Below, one piece after another: positions 10,501-19,704 of a DNA stretch of 64,000 bases (positions are counted from its first letter, which is position 1; every line of letters begins with the position of its first letter). The notes under the pieces are model-generated. The model saw only the letters and a program-made list of their open reading frames with translations. It had not been told where the DNA came from and searched no databases. A program made the translations under genes and the position numbers. The stretch is from Enoplolaimus lenunculus (Eukaryota; Nematoda; Enoplea; Enoplida; Thoracostomopsidae). Location of the stretch: NCBI GenBank assembly GCA_030248215.1, contig JASANG010003637.1, positions 1 through 64,000 of the forward strand, read 5' to 3'.

Positions 10501-10753
10501 TTACATCCGCAACGATAAATTTCCATGAAAAAGTTGGTTTGTGGTGCGCTAGTTTAAAAGATAGCTCTCGCCATCCAGTGGTTGGAATGTTAGACCCGTT
10601 AGCGGCGATTAACTGCGGAAGATTGAAATTGGCAATTTCAGAACTACGTTTATATTTCAATGGCAAAATACTGACATCGCTGCCGCTGTCGGCCAAAAAA
10701 TGACCAAAATTAGGTGCGGCTATTTTAACTGAGCTAATAACTGTTTTTACCAC
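7502..10753 (-). CDS. Pol polyprotein: protease, RT, RNase H, integrase and C-terminal PWWP
   Basis: Domains in order: aspartic protease (FLADSGSDVSILP, about residues 19-31); reverse transcriptase with the YLDD box near 315; RNase H (TDASKTAIGAVLHQ, ITDHKPL, VVADTLSRD); integrase with its H-H-C-C finger near 647-690 and the D-D-E core at about 714, 768 and 804 (DIVGPL, SDRGKQF, AIERFHR); the integrase C-terminal small barrel (HRYLGPYKVI, VSIDRVKPAF); then a PWWP domain at about 990-1070. The PWWP shows VVYAKF, GYPKWPARI and VVQFFSTNRYAFV, matching the PWWP box and the strand that completes the aromatic cage. Pol lies in a different frame from gag with a short overlap, as in Gypsy elements that use programmed frameshifting. 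PWWP domains usually read methylated H3K36 on transcribed chromatin, so it may steer integration. Confidence 0.93.
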   Translation of the reverse strand: MVKTVISSVKIAAPNFGHFLADSGSDVSILPLKYKRSSEIANFNLPQLIAANGSNIPTTGWRELSFKLAHHKPTFSWKFIVADVTQPILGRDFLMKHNFLIDCRQNRLITMPDRADVSSVKLCPGTSDHLNSLLHRFADIFSGLSANVKPSHSVTHSIVTRGAPTFAKPRRLFGEKLKCAQEHFTKLEKNGIVYRGESSYASPLHMVTKADPLDPWRPCGDYRQLNKQTIPDRYPMPNIMDITNALHGCKVFSKLDLLSAYHQIPVADEDQPKTAIVTPFGLFIYRRMPFGLRNAAQTFQRLIDTALRDLPFAKAYLDDILIASENEAEHLSHLESVFDRIQQFSLRLKPRKCKFFQTSVQFLGMQVSAEGFEPPQDRVEAISHINEPTNVRELRRFLGMSGYYHRFIPGFSRVAAPLTDLIRNAKSKTAPIAFDVKARVAFGDLKNALRNCVKLAYPRKNATFELTTDASKTAIGAVLHQVDAVGVKEPLAFFSRKLSEFETKKSAFDRELLAIYLSLKHFNWLMGCNFVVITDHKPLINAMNMKNATPQQSRWLSYISEYNCVIEHIAGADNVVADTLSRDVSQCSSVTLSDVAKEQALQVEIDALENSPFVEFERDGEKLICDRYFRPVLPEKLRYRVFQQIHGLAHSGFRPTLNMIKQQYVWRGMSRQVKKWIQYCQQCQKAKVVRHTRGPLGEIPTTTRFDTVHIDIVGPLPPSQGYLYLVTMIDRFTRWTEVVPVKDISTNAVATAFLHNWICRFGVPRTLISDRGKQFESTLWGVLMEYLGIRRKRTTSYHPQSNGAIERFHRTLKNALRAKCSENNNWYEALPLVMLGLRSAVGREGFSPAQLVYGTTLLLPSDYFVPRRPAVKEPSGDFVNKLFSSIREIPKPCRRFHSAYYVPESLKTATHIWLKDIQPKTSLSHRYLGPYKVISRCDKTITIQRNDIQDVVSIDRVKPAFILADDDHDRTCKNETSKPDRRESVPKVQYREDDVVYAKFPGYPKWPARIVRADNTPLKYKKRPTNESIVVQFFSTNRYAFVEPNAITAFTPKVTKHRGLQKAIKLASAYSASGNGSPQVSFL

Positions 10754-10770
10754 TCCAGCTTGTGCCGCGC

Positions 10771-12177
10771 CTAAGCTGGAGGAAAGCGGTTTCCCGGCTC
10801 AGGAGAACCATTTTTCGGGAAAACCCTTTGAGGAACTCTTCTGTGGTACGTCGGCTGCGAAACGCTGTTCTGACCACTGTATTGGTCAAACGAACTCGGC
10901 TTATAACTGCATGGCTGCCGACAGGTGGTGGCTCTTGGACCGAACTTGAAGTGATAATAACACCAAGGTCCGTTTTCATTGAAAGAACGGCGACTGGAAC
11001 TGCGATTTCGTGAGGAACCCGCACGACTGAATGCCCTGTGGCGGGACCGAAAACCGTGTGAACCCGATTGTTTCTGGGAAACAGATTGTACCGCAAGGGC
11101 CAGCCGTGATACTTCGTCACGTAACTCTTTCAATTCACTGCGTCCAGGCTCACTAGTGATTTCATTCACAGCAGTGGTTTGTGTTTGTTCGTACATCTTA
11201 TCGGCGGCTTCCGCTAACCGATCCATCGTAGCGTTCTCAAAGGACGCAAGGACAACCTTGATAGAAGTCGGTAACATCTCGAAAAACCGTAATTTGACAA
11301 GGTCTATGTTCCCAGGTGCAAGCTGCTGCAGTCTACGTAAAGCTACGGATGGTTTAGAATCACCAATGGTTTGCTGGTTCAGTAACCGGCGCAGCTTCTG
11401 ATCCTGGGTATCGTCAAAATGAGCAATGATACGATTCTTAATATCATCGAATGACGCAGCTACATCAACCCCACTATCACCAATCACATTAGTTGGTATA
11501 GCCCGAAGCAAACTTTTTTTCTTCACAGGCTCAGATACCCCGTCCAACAACTGCTCAACTTGGTCGAACCACTGTCTGGTGTCACCTTCAAAAAATGGAG
11601 CTAACTTTACCGGCTGCTCAGTAAATTGCGCATGAGGCGCTTGTGTCAAACTATTCGAAACCGCGGGAGCAACTGCAGTGGTAGCTACGATGCTGGTTGG
11701 ACCGACAACACTGTTCAGCGCTAATCGAACAAAATGAGCTTTTTCTGCTTTGAGCAAAGCTATTACATCATTTTTCGTAGCCCCTGCAGGGATCTTGTAA
11801 TCGGGCTCGTCCTCATGGAGAAGCAACAGTGTCGACTCGAGATCAGCCTTTTTATACTGATCGAACAATGGCCCGGGGTTTAACTCGACATTGCCAGATA
11901 AGATCAATAACCATCGGAGTTCACTGGCGTGTCGTGATGTCAACTGGTAACCAAAAATTTGCGTTACCGAACCATATGTCATAACGACAAAACACCCCCT
12001 TCCATCATGATGCGCAACAAGTTTTCGTGTGCATTGCGCAATCGCAACATACACACCTGCAGCTCGAACCCATTGAGGGTTTACAACAAATGTGAAACTG
12101 TCAAAACTATGTTGTGTCTGTTGCAATCCCTTACCGGCCACTAACAGTAAACAAACTAATAATCGTAGCACAGCCAT
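10771..12177 (-). CDS. Gag with signal-peptide-like start and 2A-like box
   Basis: 468 residues from a good ATG. Residues 1-17 (MAVLRLLVCLLLVAGKG) look like a signal peptide. Residues 88-103 read RWLLILSGNVELNPGP, a 2A-type ribosome-skipping box with its usual hydrophobic lead-in. If active, it would release a 102-residue secretory-type leader and a Gag starting at the final proline. The rest is Gypsy-type capsid: APFFEGDTRQWFDQVEQLLD (about 193 on), DDTQDQKLRRLLNQQTIGD, and a Cys/His motif CYYHFKFGPRATTC near 405-420 typical of Mag-like Gags. 2A boxes at protein starts are known in sea urchin and other non-LTR elements. I recall none in a Gypsy Gag. Confidence 0.88.
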   Translation of the reverse strand: MAVLRLLVCLLLVAGKGLQQTQHSFDSFTFVVNPQWVRAAGVYVAIAQCTRKLVAHHDGRGCFVVMTYGSVTQIFGYQLTSRHASELRWLLILSGNVELNPGPLFDQYKKADLESTLLLLHEDEPDYKIPAGATKNDVIALLKAEKAHFVRLALNSVVGPTSIVATTAVAPAVSNSLTQAPHAQFTEQPVKLAPFFEGDTRQWFDQVEQLLDGVSEPVKKKSLLRAIPTNVIGDSGVDVAASFDDIKNRIIAHFDDTQDQKLRRLLNQQTIGDSKPSVALRRLQQLAPGNIDLVKLRFFEMLPTSIKVVLASFENATMDRLAEAADKMYEQTQTTAVNEITSEPGRSELKELRDEVSRLALAVQSVSQKQSGSHGFRSRHRAFSRAGSSRNRSSSRRSFNENGPWCYYHFKFGPRATTCRQPCSYKPSSFDQYSGQNSVSQPTYHRRVPQRVFPKNGSPEPGNRFPPA

Positions 12178-12641
12178 TATTTAAATAACATTAGCTATTA
12201 TGTTTTGCTTTATCACCTTGCAAAAAAAACAGCGCAGCTTTTTTATATATATACGTATGCTTGCATCGCAGTACACGTATTATGCAAGAACAATGTTCAA
12301 GATGACATATTTACTGTCAACACGCACAGGAACAAACAAACAAGTTAAAAATACCATTTAAGCTGTTTTGAGCAAAGCAACGTTCAAACTTCTTCTGCAG
12401 CGTGTTGAATTGTTCCGCGTTGTTGTAACTGTCGTATCAGCTATTGTTGTGGCTATCGTTCGTTCGAACTATTGAAGACCCGTTTGCTTTATCAAAAATA
12501 GTATTGTCAACGCCAAGAATTACTAATAATAATTGTATTTGTTAATATTAATAAATAATATTTTGATAATTATTTTAATAAATTATTTTTATGGTGGTTT
12601 AACAATACCGCCAACAACGATGAATATTAGTAAAATATTAG

Positions 12642-12659
12642 TCGGCGTCGGGGTCACCA
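12642..12659 (-). promoter_or_regulatory. Primer-binding site of the large Gypsy element
   Basis: Three bases inside the 5' LTR, the - strand reads TGGTGACCCCGACGCCGA. It starts with TGG, the complement of a tRNA CCA end. The second Gypsy element here uses a very similar site (TGGTGAGCCCGACG). I do not assign the tRNA. Confidence 0.75.
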
Positions 12660-12662
12660 AAA

Positions 12663-12932
12663 TGTAACCGCTTTGATTACATTAATGATAATTAATTAAA
12701 GTTTATTTTTATTATATTTAAGTTTATTTTTATCTTCATACTACAAATACACTTAAGTTTTATTGACACACAAAACATAACAAAGACCCAATCTGAATGC
12801 CATTGGGTTAAAACCAAAAATGACTAACTTACTACCTCATTTCCAAAATGTTCCAAACTACAAGAAATTATGAAAGTAGCTAGATATTTTACATATTCAA
12901 ATTAACTAGTTACGTTGCCCACTACTCTTACA
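12663..12932 (-). repeat. 5' LTR of the large Gypsy element
   Basis: Same sequence as 5448-5696 except for about one substitution and a 21-bp tandem length difference in a T-rich stretch. Followed directly by the target duplication AGTAC. Confidence 0.93.
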
Positions 12933-12937
12933 AGTAC

Positions 12938-13030
12938 TATGTATACGTGTTGCAATTGTTAAACACGGTGCGATATATATTATTTACCGTATACACACTG
13001 CGCTGAGTTGCCTATAGGCAACTATAGATA
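12938..13030. repeat. TTAA-ended repeat, right half of the interrupted copy
   Basis: TATGTATACGTGTTGCAATT, AAACACGGTGCGATATA and TGCGCTGAGTTGCC match the second half of the intact neighbour at about 13275-13345. This is the other side of the Gypsy insertion. Confidence 0.65.
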
Positions 13031-13111
13031 GTAAAGTGAAAATTTTTCGCTTAAAGATAGTAAACTGAAAATTTTTCGCTTATAGATAGTAAATTGAAAA
13101 TTTTTCGCTTA
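13025..13111. repeat. 29-bp tandem repeat, three copies
   Basis: The unit AGATAGTAAACTGAAAATTT followed by TTCGCTTA occurs three times in a row with one or two differences. It joins two copies of the TTAA-ended repeat, and a single worn copy follows the short relative at 63848. Confidence 0.75.
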
Positions 13112-13345
13112 ACCCTTTCTCACATGAATATTTTCTATTTCCCCTGAGACCTCCTTTTATGCTAGGATTCGAACTCCAGTGACTGGAGTGGGAGGCGTAT
13201 ACCATCACCACTCAGCTATAGAAGCTTGACGCTGGAACCCGAGGTGGCTCTCACGTCTTGTGGTGATTTAGTACTATGTATACGTGTTTCAATTGTTAAA
13301 CACGGTGCGATATTACCGTATATACACTGCGCTGAGTTGCCTGTA
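13109..13345. repeat. TTAA-ended repeat with tRNA-like segment, uninterrupted copy
   Basis: Starts TTAACCCTTTCTCACATGAA. Its - strand carries a good tRNA-like A box (TAGCTGAGTGGTGATGG) and B box (AGTTCGAATCCTAGC) about 45 bases apart. It reads GATTTAGTACTATGTATACG with a single AGTAC, which is the empty form of the Gypsy target. It may be a tRNA-derived SINE inside, or part of, a MITE. Confidence 0.65.
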
Positions 13346-13958
13346 TATATTCACAGTCATGCTTTCAAGATAAAACACATTGCTTTACCGTTAAACTGGT
13401 ATAGGTTGATAATTATAATGCAACTTTCACAATACGCGTACACCAAATGAGAAGCCAAAAATCAGGCTGGAAATTTTTATATTGAATTGAGACCGCGCAA
13501 ATCTGCTCGAGTCTAAATCTATTCTGTAATTTTATAAACTATATATTTCTCAAAATTTTAGGGAATTCGAAAGCGTTGTACTTGCTGAAACAAGTTCTGT
13601 TTGTAAGTTTAAGTTTACTATTAACTATATCTATTTTATTATCATTTATCGTTGAAATTAAACTTTGCAATATCTTACAATCAAATCAAGTACGCATGTA
13701 TATATTTTATTTTAATCATAAAGTTAACCGGTATAATAGACTAGTGCCAATTTTGTTTAGTGCACAAAATGTTATGTTAAAGCCTGATAAAGAGTGTTTT
13801 GTTTATTGAGATATTTGGAGGGTGAATATATAACCTGTACCGTCTGTAAAAGCGCCCGTGACGAAAAGCGCCAATTGTTTTCTGCATAAGGTTGCCTCTT
13901 CCCGACTGTACAATTCCGTACTTCAAATGCTCACCAGCTTTTTTCATTAGTATTTCAG

Positions 13959-14339
13959 ACGTCAGATGCGTCATTCCCATCTCCCAACTTACCAACCGCC
14001 AACAGCCAGGTGACCTCTAGACAGTCGAGACCAGACAACGTTTTAACACCACCCGGTCGCAAGGGTTCAGAATCACAGTGGGCTAGATCATCTCGACCGG
14101 ATCCAAAAACAAGGCACAAGGCTACCTCGGCGAAAAAACAAGTTTCCAGGAAACCTGCGCAATCAAGAACGAGTTATAGTAGTGCACGATTTCAAGTATT
14201 GGCGTATTTTACTGCATGGCTTGTGGTGTTGCTAGCATCTGTACTGGCGGCGATATACTATATTGATCATGATCCAGCAATGAAACGTTCACCGAAAACG
14301 TCCTGTGAAATACATTACGCTTTGGTTCCACTTGAATAG
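13959..14339 (+). CDS. Last exon of a single-pass membrane protein, family unknown
   Basis: After the acceptor TTTTTTCATTAGTATTTCAG the frame stays open to a TAG. It starts with a Ser/Pro/Arg/Lys-rich, probably disordered stretch of about 75 residues (PDNVLTPPGRKGSESQWARS). A strong helix VLAYFTAWLVVLLASVLAAI follows, then a short tail YYIDHDPAMKRSPKTSCEIH and ALVPLE. No in-frame ATG precedes the helix, so earlier exons are missing; they could lie beyond the large Gypsy element. Single-anchor topology with a basic cytosolic N-terminus is likely. I do not recognise the family. Confidence 0.45.
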   Translation, partial: TSDASFPSPNLPTANSQVTSRQSRPDNVLTPPGRKGSESQWARSSRPDPKTRHKATSAKKQVSRKPAQSRTSYSSARFQVLAYFTAWLVVLLASVLAAIYYIDHDPAMKRSPKTSCEIHYALVPLE

Positions 14340-17300
14340 AGACACTTCATGATATCAATAATTATACAAAGTCGTATTGTTTACAGAGCGATAGAGGGTG
14401 CGTACCTCTTGTCACACAAAATTAACTATAAGTCGTAGGATTGTGCACCGACTAGGACCCGCCAATTGCTTATCACGGAAAACCTAAAAAACATTGCTCA
14501 TTAATTTAATATGATTAATCATAAAATATGTAGACAACGCGTTAAATTGTCTTATTAAAGATTATAGGATAACATTGAACTTGCTGTTAATGTATATTCC
14601 GAAACGAGGTCGTTTTTTTCACTCTGCGTCAAATGATTGATATAGGTTCTAAAAAGGTAACAATATATACGATTACATTAATGCTTTATAATTTTCAAAA
14701 TTTGTATATTGCCCGAACACCGGCCAATGAACGACCGCCGGTCGGCCGGCCAGTGGAAAAAGTGGTAATCACACAACACTAAATAGAAGCAGTTCACAGC
14801 AATGTGTGTAAGTGAAATGATGTACAATGTACAGCATGAACTCTTACTACCCGTATGCGCAGCACTAAATCGCCATAACACGGCAGAGCCTTTCACACTC
14901 ATGCGTCAAACTCCTAATAGCTGAGTGGTGACGGTAAATGGGTCCAACTCCAGCCTACGGTATCGAACCCTAGCTTTAAATCGGATTTCTTATGATGTAG
15001 AAAATATGTATACGAGAAAGGATAAAGATTCAGTTTTATGGATCAATAAGTACTTTGTTCAAAGAGCCGCAACAGAATTATAAACCAAAATTTTGGGCGC
15101 TAAGCACGGTGAGAGGCACTTTTCACTCTTAGTCGTTTATATAGGAAAAAATAACGTAGCGTTGGGGTTTTTTGAATTTCAAAAAATTAAATTGGCTAAC
15201 AGACAAAATATGTCAAATTTTCAAACGCTAATTGTGAAATTTTCAGTAGTTCTGCACTTCAAGGCGATTGTAAACAATACAATGCCGTATAGAAGATTAG
15301 GGATCCGCGTAGTTACAGGACCCTCGGCAGAAAACATCAAGGCTTCAGCCCCATCGTGATTACGCCTTTAAATTTTCAAACCTATTACTATGTTCTGTTC
15401 GCAAGTATAGTTCAAATTTTTGTTCTCAACGAATTTCGGAAATTTGTGACATTCTTAACTAACAACCACCGTATAAGATTACACCGATTTTGGTTTTGAA
15501 AGCTGTATCTCTAGCTACACAAAGCAGGAACAATGTAATTCAGTCTTGTGTGCAGTTTCTCCACAAGCTTTAGGCTCAGGTTTAGGAAAACGATCTCTGT
15601 AATAGCGCGCCGCTACCATCGCCAATTAGCAAAACTTGATAGCCTTTTATTATGCGCACACCAAAAGAACCAAAACAAAACTGCACACGTATCTCTTAAT
15701 CAAAACTAACCTACCACCTCCTTGCCAAGCTATCTTGATGCCACTCAAAACCAGGAATATATGCAAATTTTCCAGTGTACTGAAAACCACCAGATAAAAC
15801 AACTAGCCGAACCAGATACCTCAAAAGTCTATGCCCTCACAAACCGCGATGGGTGATCCTTCAAAGGTATTTTAAGTTGGCCTGCAGAATCTTTCAAGCG
15901 CAAGCCTGAACATATCCCTCAGTTGCAAGAGCCGTAAAATATACATGCACAGATTTGAAGAACCTCAGCTCTTGCAGGCATAAACTAAAATCCAATCATT
16001 TATACCTACACGCTTTAAAACATATTAATCATAGTGCATATATGTGCAACTTTTTAAAGTACTCGAATTTTAAACAAACGCTTTCACATCACGTGTGCAA
16101 TTTCATACTAGTACAAACAGCGTTTGAATGCATTCCATAAATACAGGATTGGTACACTTACAAAATTGGTCACTGAATCTATATGCACAAATCTTTTGTA
16201 CAACGATCACGTTATATATTTTCAAATACTATCTTTACCACTGACCTGCGACAGTGTCCAAAATAAGTATGTGGAGCTTTCCAGCTTTAGATAAAACCAC
16301 CACTTGTTTATTTATACAGACATTTTTTTGGGAAGAAGCAACGTGTTAAAGTGATCATCATGATGCAAAATGGTAGCAATTTTTTAAAACGTACCAGCTC
16401 CATACATTAATTTCGGATCATAAAGAATGTAGTTTTAGTGTAATTCAACGCTTTATCTCGGTGATTCGTTGTCATTTACACGTAAATCTAATGTACATTT
16501 TATATGTTTTGATATTTGAATTAGCAACATTGTATTTGGTTCCAATTGCAATACTGTTCGGATTTTTTCAAAACTTTAAGAACGCATTTTTTAGTTAAAT
16601 ACTGCGTACATGGTTTGCTTCCGCACGTTTTTCTGGATGCAATGGCCACTGTTGTAGCCATTTAGTACAATAAAGCGGGCCAAATAATTACAAGGAGTTG
16701 TAGCGGGATGTTGCATGATTTTGAAGCAGATCAAAAGTTTATTAAGGTTAATGAACCACATTTGGACCCTTTTGGTTACCTGCCCTCGAAAGGAATCGTT
16801 ATACAACATCCACAGAAAACTTACGCACAAAGGTCGTGGACAGGAGTTTATTTCGAGAGGGTATAACTTCATTTAAATTCTTTTGGGGAAAAGCCTATTG
16901 AGTAAGTGGAAAAACTTTTGAGATTTTATGATTCGGCAGGTCATTCGTAACTTATTTCATTCATAGAGTATGTTATCATCAGCTAAGTACAAATTATGTA
17001 CGAGCAATACAAGCACTGTGAGTACTTAAGAATGAATGCTCAGAGCTTAGTAATCACCGTAAACGCTTCCAACCCATGACACTGTCTTTTGAATTTTACC
17101 ATAAAATTAGTTCTGAGATAAAATTAAAAATAGTCGTAAGGGAAAGAGTAAATCCCGCAATAGTACCTTTTCTCACTTTTGTAGAATTTTCAGCTGGGAA
17201 CAGGTATATTCCCTGCATTAAACTCTGTTCACACTCGTTATACACATTCCAGAACACTTTTCGGAGGACAATCAGCAGCGTCCGCAGAAAATTATATTTG

Positions 17301-17470
17301 GGGCCACCGTATAATTTTGGGGTGCCCTTACGATTGCAGTTCAAGATTTTTTACTTTGAGACCGAGTCACTTTGAGGGGGCACCAGCCAAACTTTGTGGA
17401 CGCGGCCCCACAATGCCCAATTTGTAAACGCACGTGAGGACAGTGGGTCCAATGTTACTTTAATGAGTGT
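14340..17470. other. Stretch without a recognised gene
   Basis: AT-rich DNA with short, unconvincing frames only. The one recognisable item is the tRNA-like relic at 14917-14976. A GGCCGGCC-type patch near 14735 stands out but is isolated. Confidence 0.4.
14917..14976 (+). repeat. tRNA-like relic
   Basis: TAGCTGAGTGGTGACGG (A box) and GGTATCGAACCCTAGC (B box) are spaced like a tRNA gene. They resemble the tRNA-like part of the TTAA-ended repeat on the opposite strand. No acceptor stem is evident, so it is probably a SINE or tRNA pseudogene rather than a working tRNA. Confidence 0.5.
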
Positions 17471-17477
17471 AACATTA

Positions 17478-17650
17478 GCATAAACATATTTCTAAGCCTG
17501 TGCCTAAGCTCAAGCCTAACCCTCATAGCAAAGATAAGCCTATAATTAAGCCTAAGCTCAAGCAAAAAATTAGTCTAAAGCTTAAACTTTACTCTATTAA
17601 GCACGTGGAAAAATGGTTCTGCCTTAAAATAACATGGACCGGTGGACCAG
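17478..17650 (-). mobile_element. TIR element, family A (TTAGGC core)
   Basis: AGCATAAACATATTTCTAAGC, TAATTAAGCCTAAGCTCAAG and CAAAAAATTAGTCTAAAGC are shared with the copies at 29365 and 61937. The right end reaches AACATGGACC, the family's outer terminus. Confidence 0.55.
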
Positions 17651-18251
17651 TAGCACTGCATTTCATGTCTAGCGACCCAAATACTATCAACACCAAATCA
17701 CTTTGTCTCAGCTTGCCAAGCTAAATTTCAGCTGTCTGTTTGCAATAATGTTTTCAACTCAAGTCTTTTTATTTGTTAAAAGTATATTAAAATTTTAGGG
17801 CGTTAATTATATAAAGTTCACGTTTAAGTCAAAACTCCAGAGTATGAATTTACTTAATAGTACGGTGGTCGTTATTTTATTAGTAGTGCGAAGTACTGCC
17901 ATACCAAAGGTAATCTAATTTTACCCAATTCTACCACATCCCAAATGGGCTACAAAGCCAAAAGCATAAATTTCTGACAAGTAGGATAAAAAATGTTCTA
18001 GGAAAACTAAAACGCCCTTTTTGGCGTCTAGCATGTTTTCACAGGTGCACAAAATTTCATAGGTTATTTATGGATTTCACTTAATATATAAATTGACCGT
18101 TTGCTCTAACGGACAAAATCTGAGTGTAATTGAAATCATTCACTTGTGAGGGACAATGTTAGCTGTTTGTTTTCAAAATAGTTTTACTGAAAATTCCAGT
18201 GAGTTGATTTAATTCTTAATGAGTTAAATAACCGAATTTCAATTCGGAATT

Positions 18252-18446
18252 CGAGCACTCATAATAACTACTGAGTTGGTTCAACTGCGCTGTTAATCAA
18301 TCAATTCACTCAGAATTTATTCAACTTTGGGTGAGAATTTATATACTACAATCAGAGTGAATTTATGTTATAATTGATATTAACTCAAAAATGCTAATTC
18401 GCTAACTGAGTTGATTTAACCGACTTATTGGAATGAACAGTGCTCG
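18252..18446. mobile_element. Palindromic TIR element, family F
   Basis: CGAGCACTCATAATAACTAC at the left is an imperfect inverse of the right end, which reads ATTGGAATGAACAGTGCTCG. The match continues inward through GAGTTGGTTCAAC and GTTGATTTAACCGAC. About 195 bp, non-coding; it looks like a small foldback MITE. Confidence 0.5.
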
Positions 18447-18884
18447 TTTTAGCGCGGAGTTATAGAGTTTCGTGAACCAACGGTGTAGTTCCTAGAACAT
18501 TTAGGTCCTTAAGGTGCCGATCCAGAAGGGGAATGTGATTGGAAACCCGTGTGAATCCCCTTCGTATCATCAAACCAAAAGTTTCGTGAAATATTGAAAT
18601 TGAAAAATGTTTCGAGTTGGACCGCATCGTTGGAGCGTATGGGTGTATGGGTCAGAGTATCGCGCCGTACCGCCCCCTTAATAAATCGAGTTCCTTTTTA
18701 CGAAAAAAATTTTGATGTGTTTCGTTGTTAGGACTCTCGCGTTAATTGTTTAAACAGTGACTCGCTTCAACCAGTATGGTACTGTTTTTATTTTTGCGAC
18801 GGCCTGGAGGCCGTCTCTTTTAAAACGAAGGAGTTTCTTGCGTATAGATTTTACGGCGCACGTACAGAACAGGTCCCTTGTAAT

Positions 18885-18985
18885 TTCCCGGGTATCCCAA
18901 TTTCCGCAAATCGCAATATCCATATATCTCACTTTCCCAAAATCCTACTTTCCCGGGTAATATCCCAATTACCCAAACTTGCAGT
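18885..18985. repeat. Isolated fragment of the 20-22 kb satellite
   Basis: AATTTCCCGGGTATCCCAAT, ACTTTCCCAAAATCC and TTTCCCGGGTAATATCCCAA are units of the satellite that fills 20.4-22.0 kb, separated from it by 1.4 kb. Confidence 0.7.
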
Positions 18986-19704
18986 ATCATGGGTCATACG
19001 CCAATTGTCATTGCGAAATCCAAATAAACTGTGAAAAGTTAAGCTGTATACTTAGGTTTAAGCGTAGGCATGACGGATCCACAGGCAGGCGGAAGCAGGA
19101 GAATCAGCCGCTTTGTAGCCAAATTTTCACATTTTATTCCTCCGCACTTGAGAAACTCGCTGACGTAAAAATATTTTTGTTAATTGCGTTTCCAAGGGGC
19201 TGTCGACCACCAAACCCCAACACAAAGAAAAATTTTTTTGACGTTGTCTTATTGCGGAGGGCTTGGGGCGGATCCCCCATCTTGCTAGGGTCCGTTAAAA
19301 TTGCCGGGAGTTCAGGCATAGGCAGCCCCCCTGAGAACGTAATTTAAAAAGGAGTCTAAGTGGAGGATGGAAGGTTTTGTCTCGAGTTGTTTTTATTGTG
19401 TTCTTAAAGGTGTTGTGCCCCTCCAAACCCCCCACACTAGACAATTTACTTATATACTGAAATTGTATTAAACACTGTTATTGTAAAAATTGTTCACAAA
19501 GAGCGCATTGAGACCAGGGGCGCTGCTGGGATTTGGTTTTCGAAGGGTTACCTAATTTTTCAAGAGAAAACTCAATATATCATTTAAATTATATGAGCAA
19601 CGTAAAATAAAATTACGGTAGACTTGTGTTAATCTTGTACTAAGGGACAATTTCACCCGTCCCGAAAAATGAGGGGTTACCAAAAATGCCGAGAAAAAAG
19701 GCTG

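Larger units (their letters stand above)
5448..12932 (-). mobile_element. Ty3/Gypsy-type LTR retrotransposon with NADAR-SGNH third frame and PWWP integrase; looks whole
   Basis: It is bounded by direct LTRs with TG...CA ends and flanked by a 5-bp target duplication AGTAC (5443-5447 and 12933-12937). Reading on the - strand it has a 5' LTR, a primer-binding site, a 0.5-kb leader, gag, pol (protease, reverse transcriptase, RNase H, integrase, PWWP), a third frame in the env position (NADAR then SGNH hydrolase), a 0.6-kb tail, a purine tract and the 3' LTR. The LTRs differ by about one base over 249 aligned, apart from a short tandem length difference, so the insertion is very recent. The element looks whole. 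The order protease-RT-RH-IN places it in Ty3/Gypsy, and the Gag tail resembles Mag-like lineages (inference). It sits inside a TTAA-ended repeat; a second copy of that repeat next door preserves an unfilled site. Confidence 0.95.

Noticed and set aside
7583-11635. Several + strand open frames of 80-140 codons across the Gypsy coding region
   Set aside because: They lie opposite gag and pol and show no domain or splice support; they are shadows of the - strand genes.
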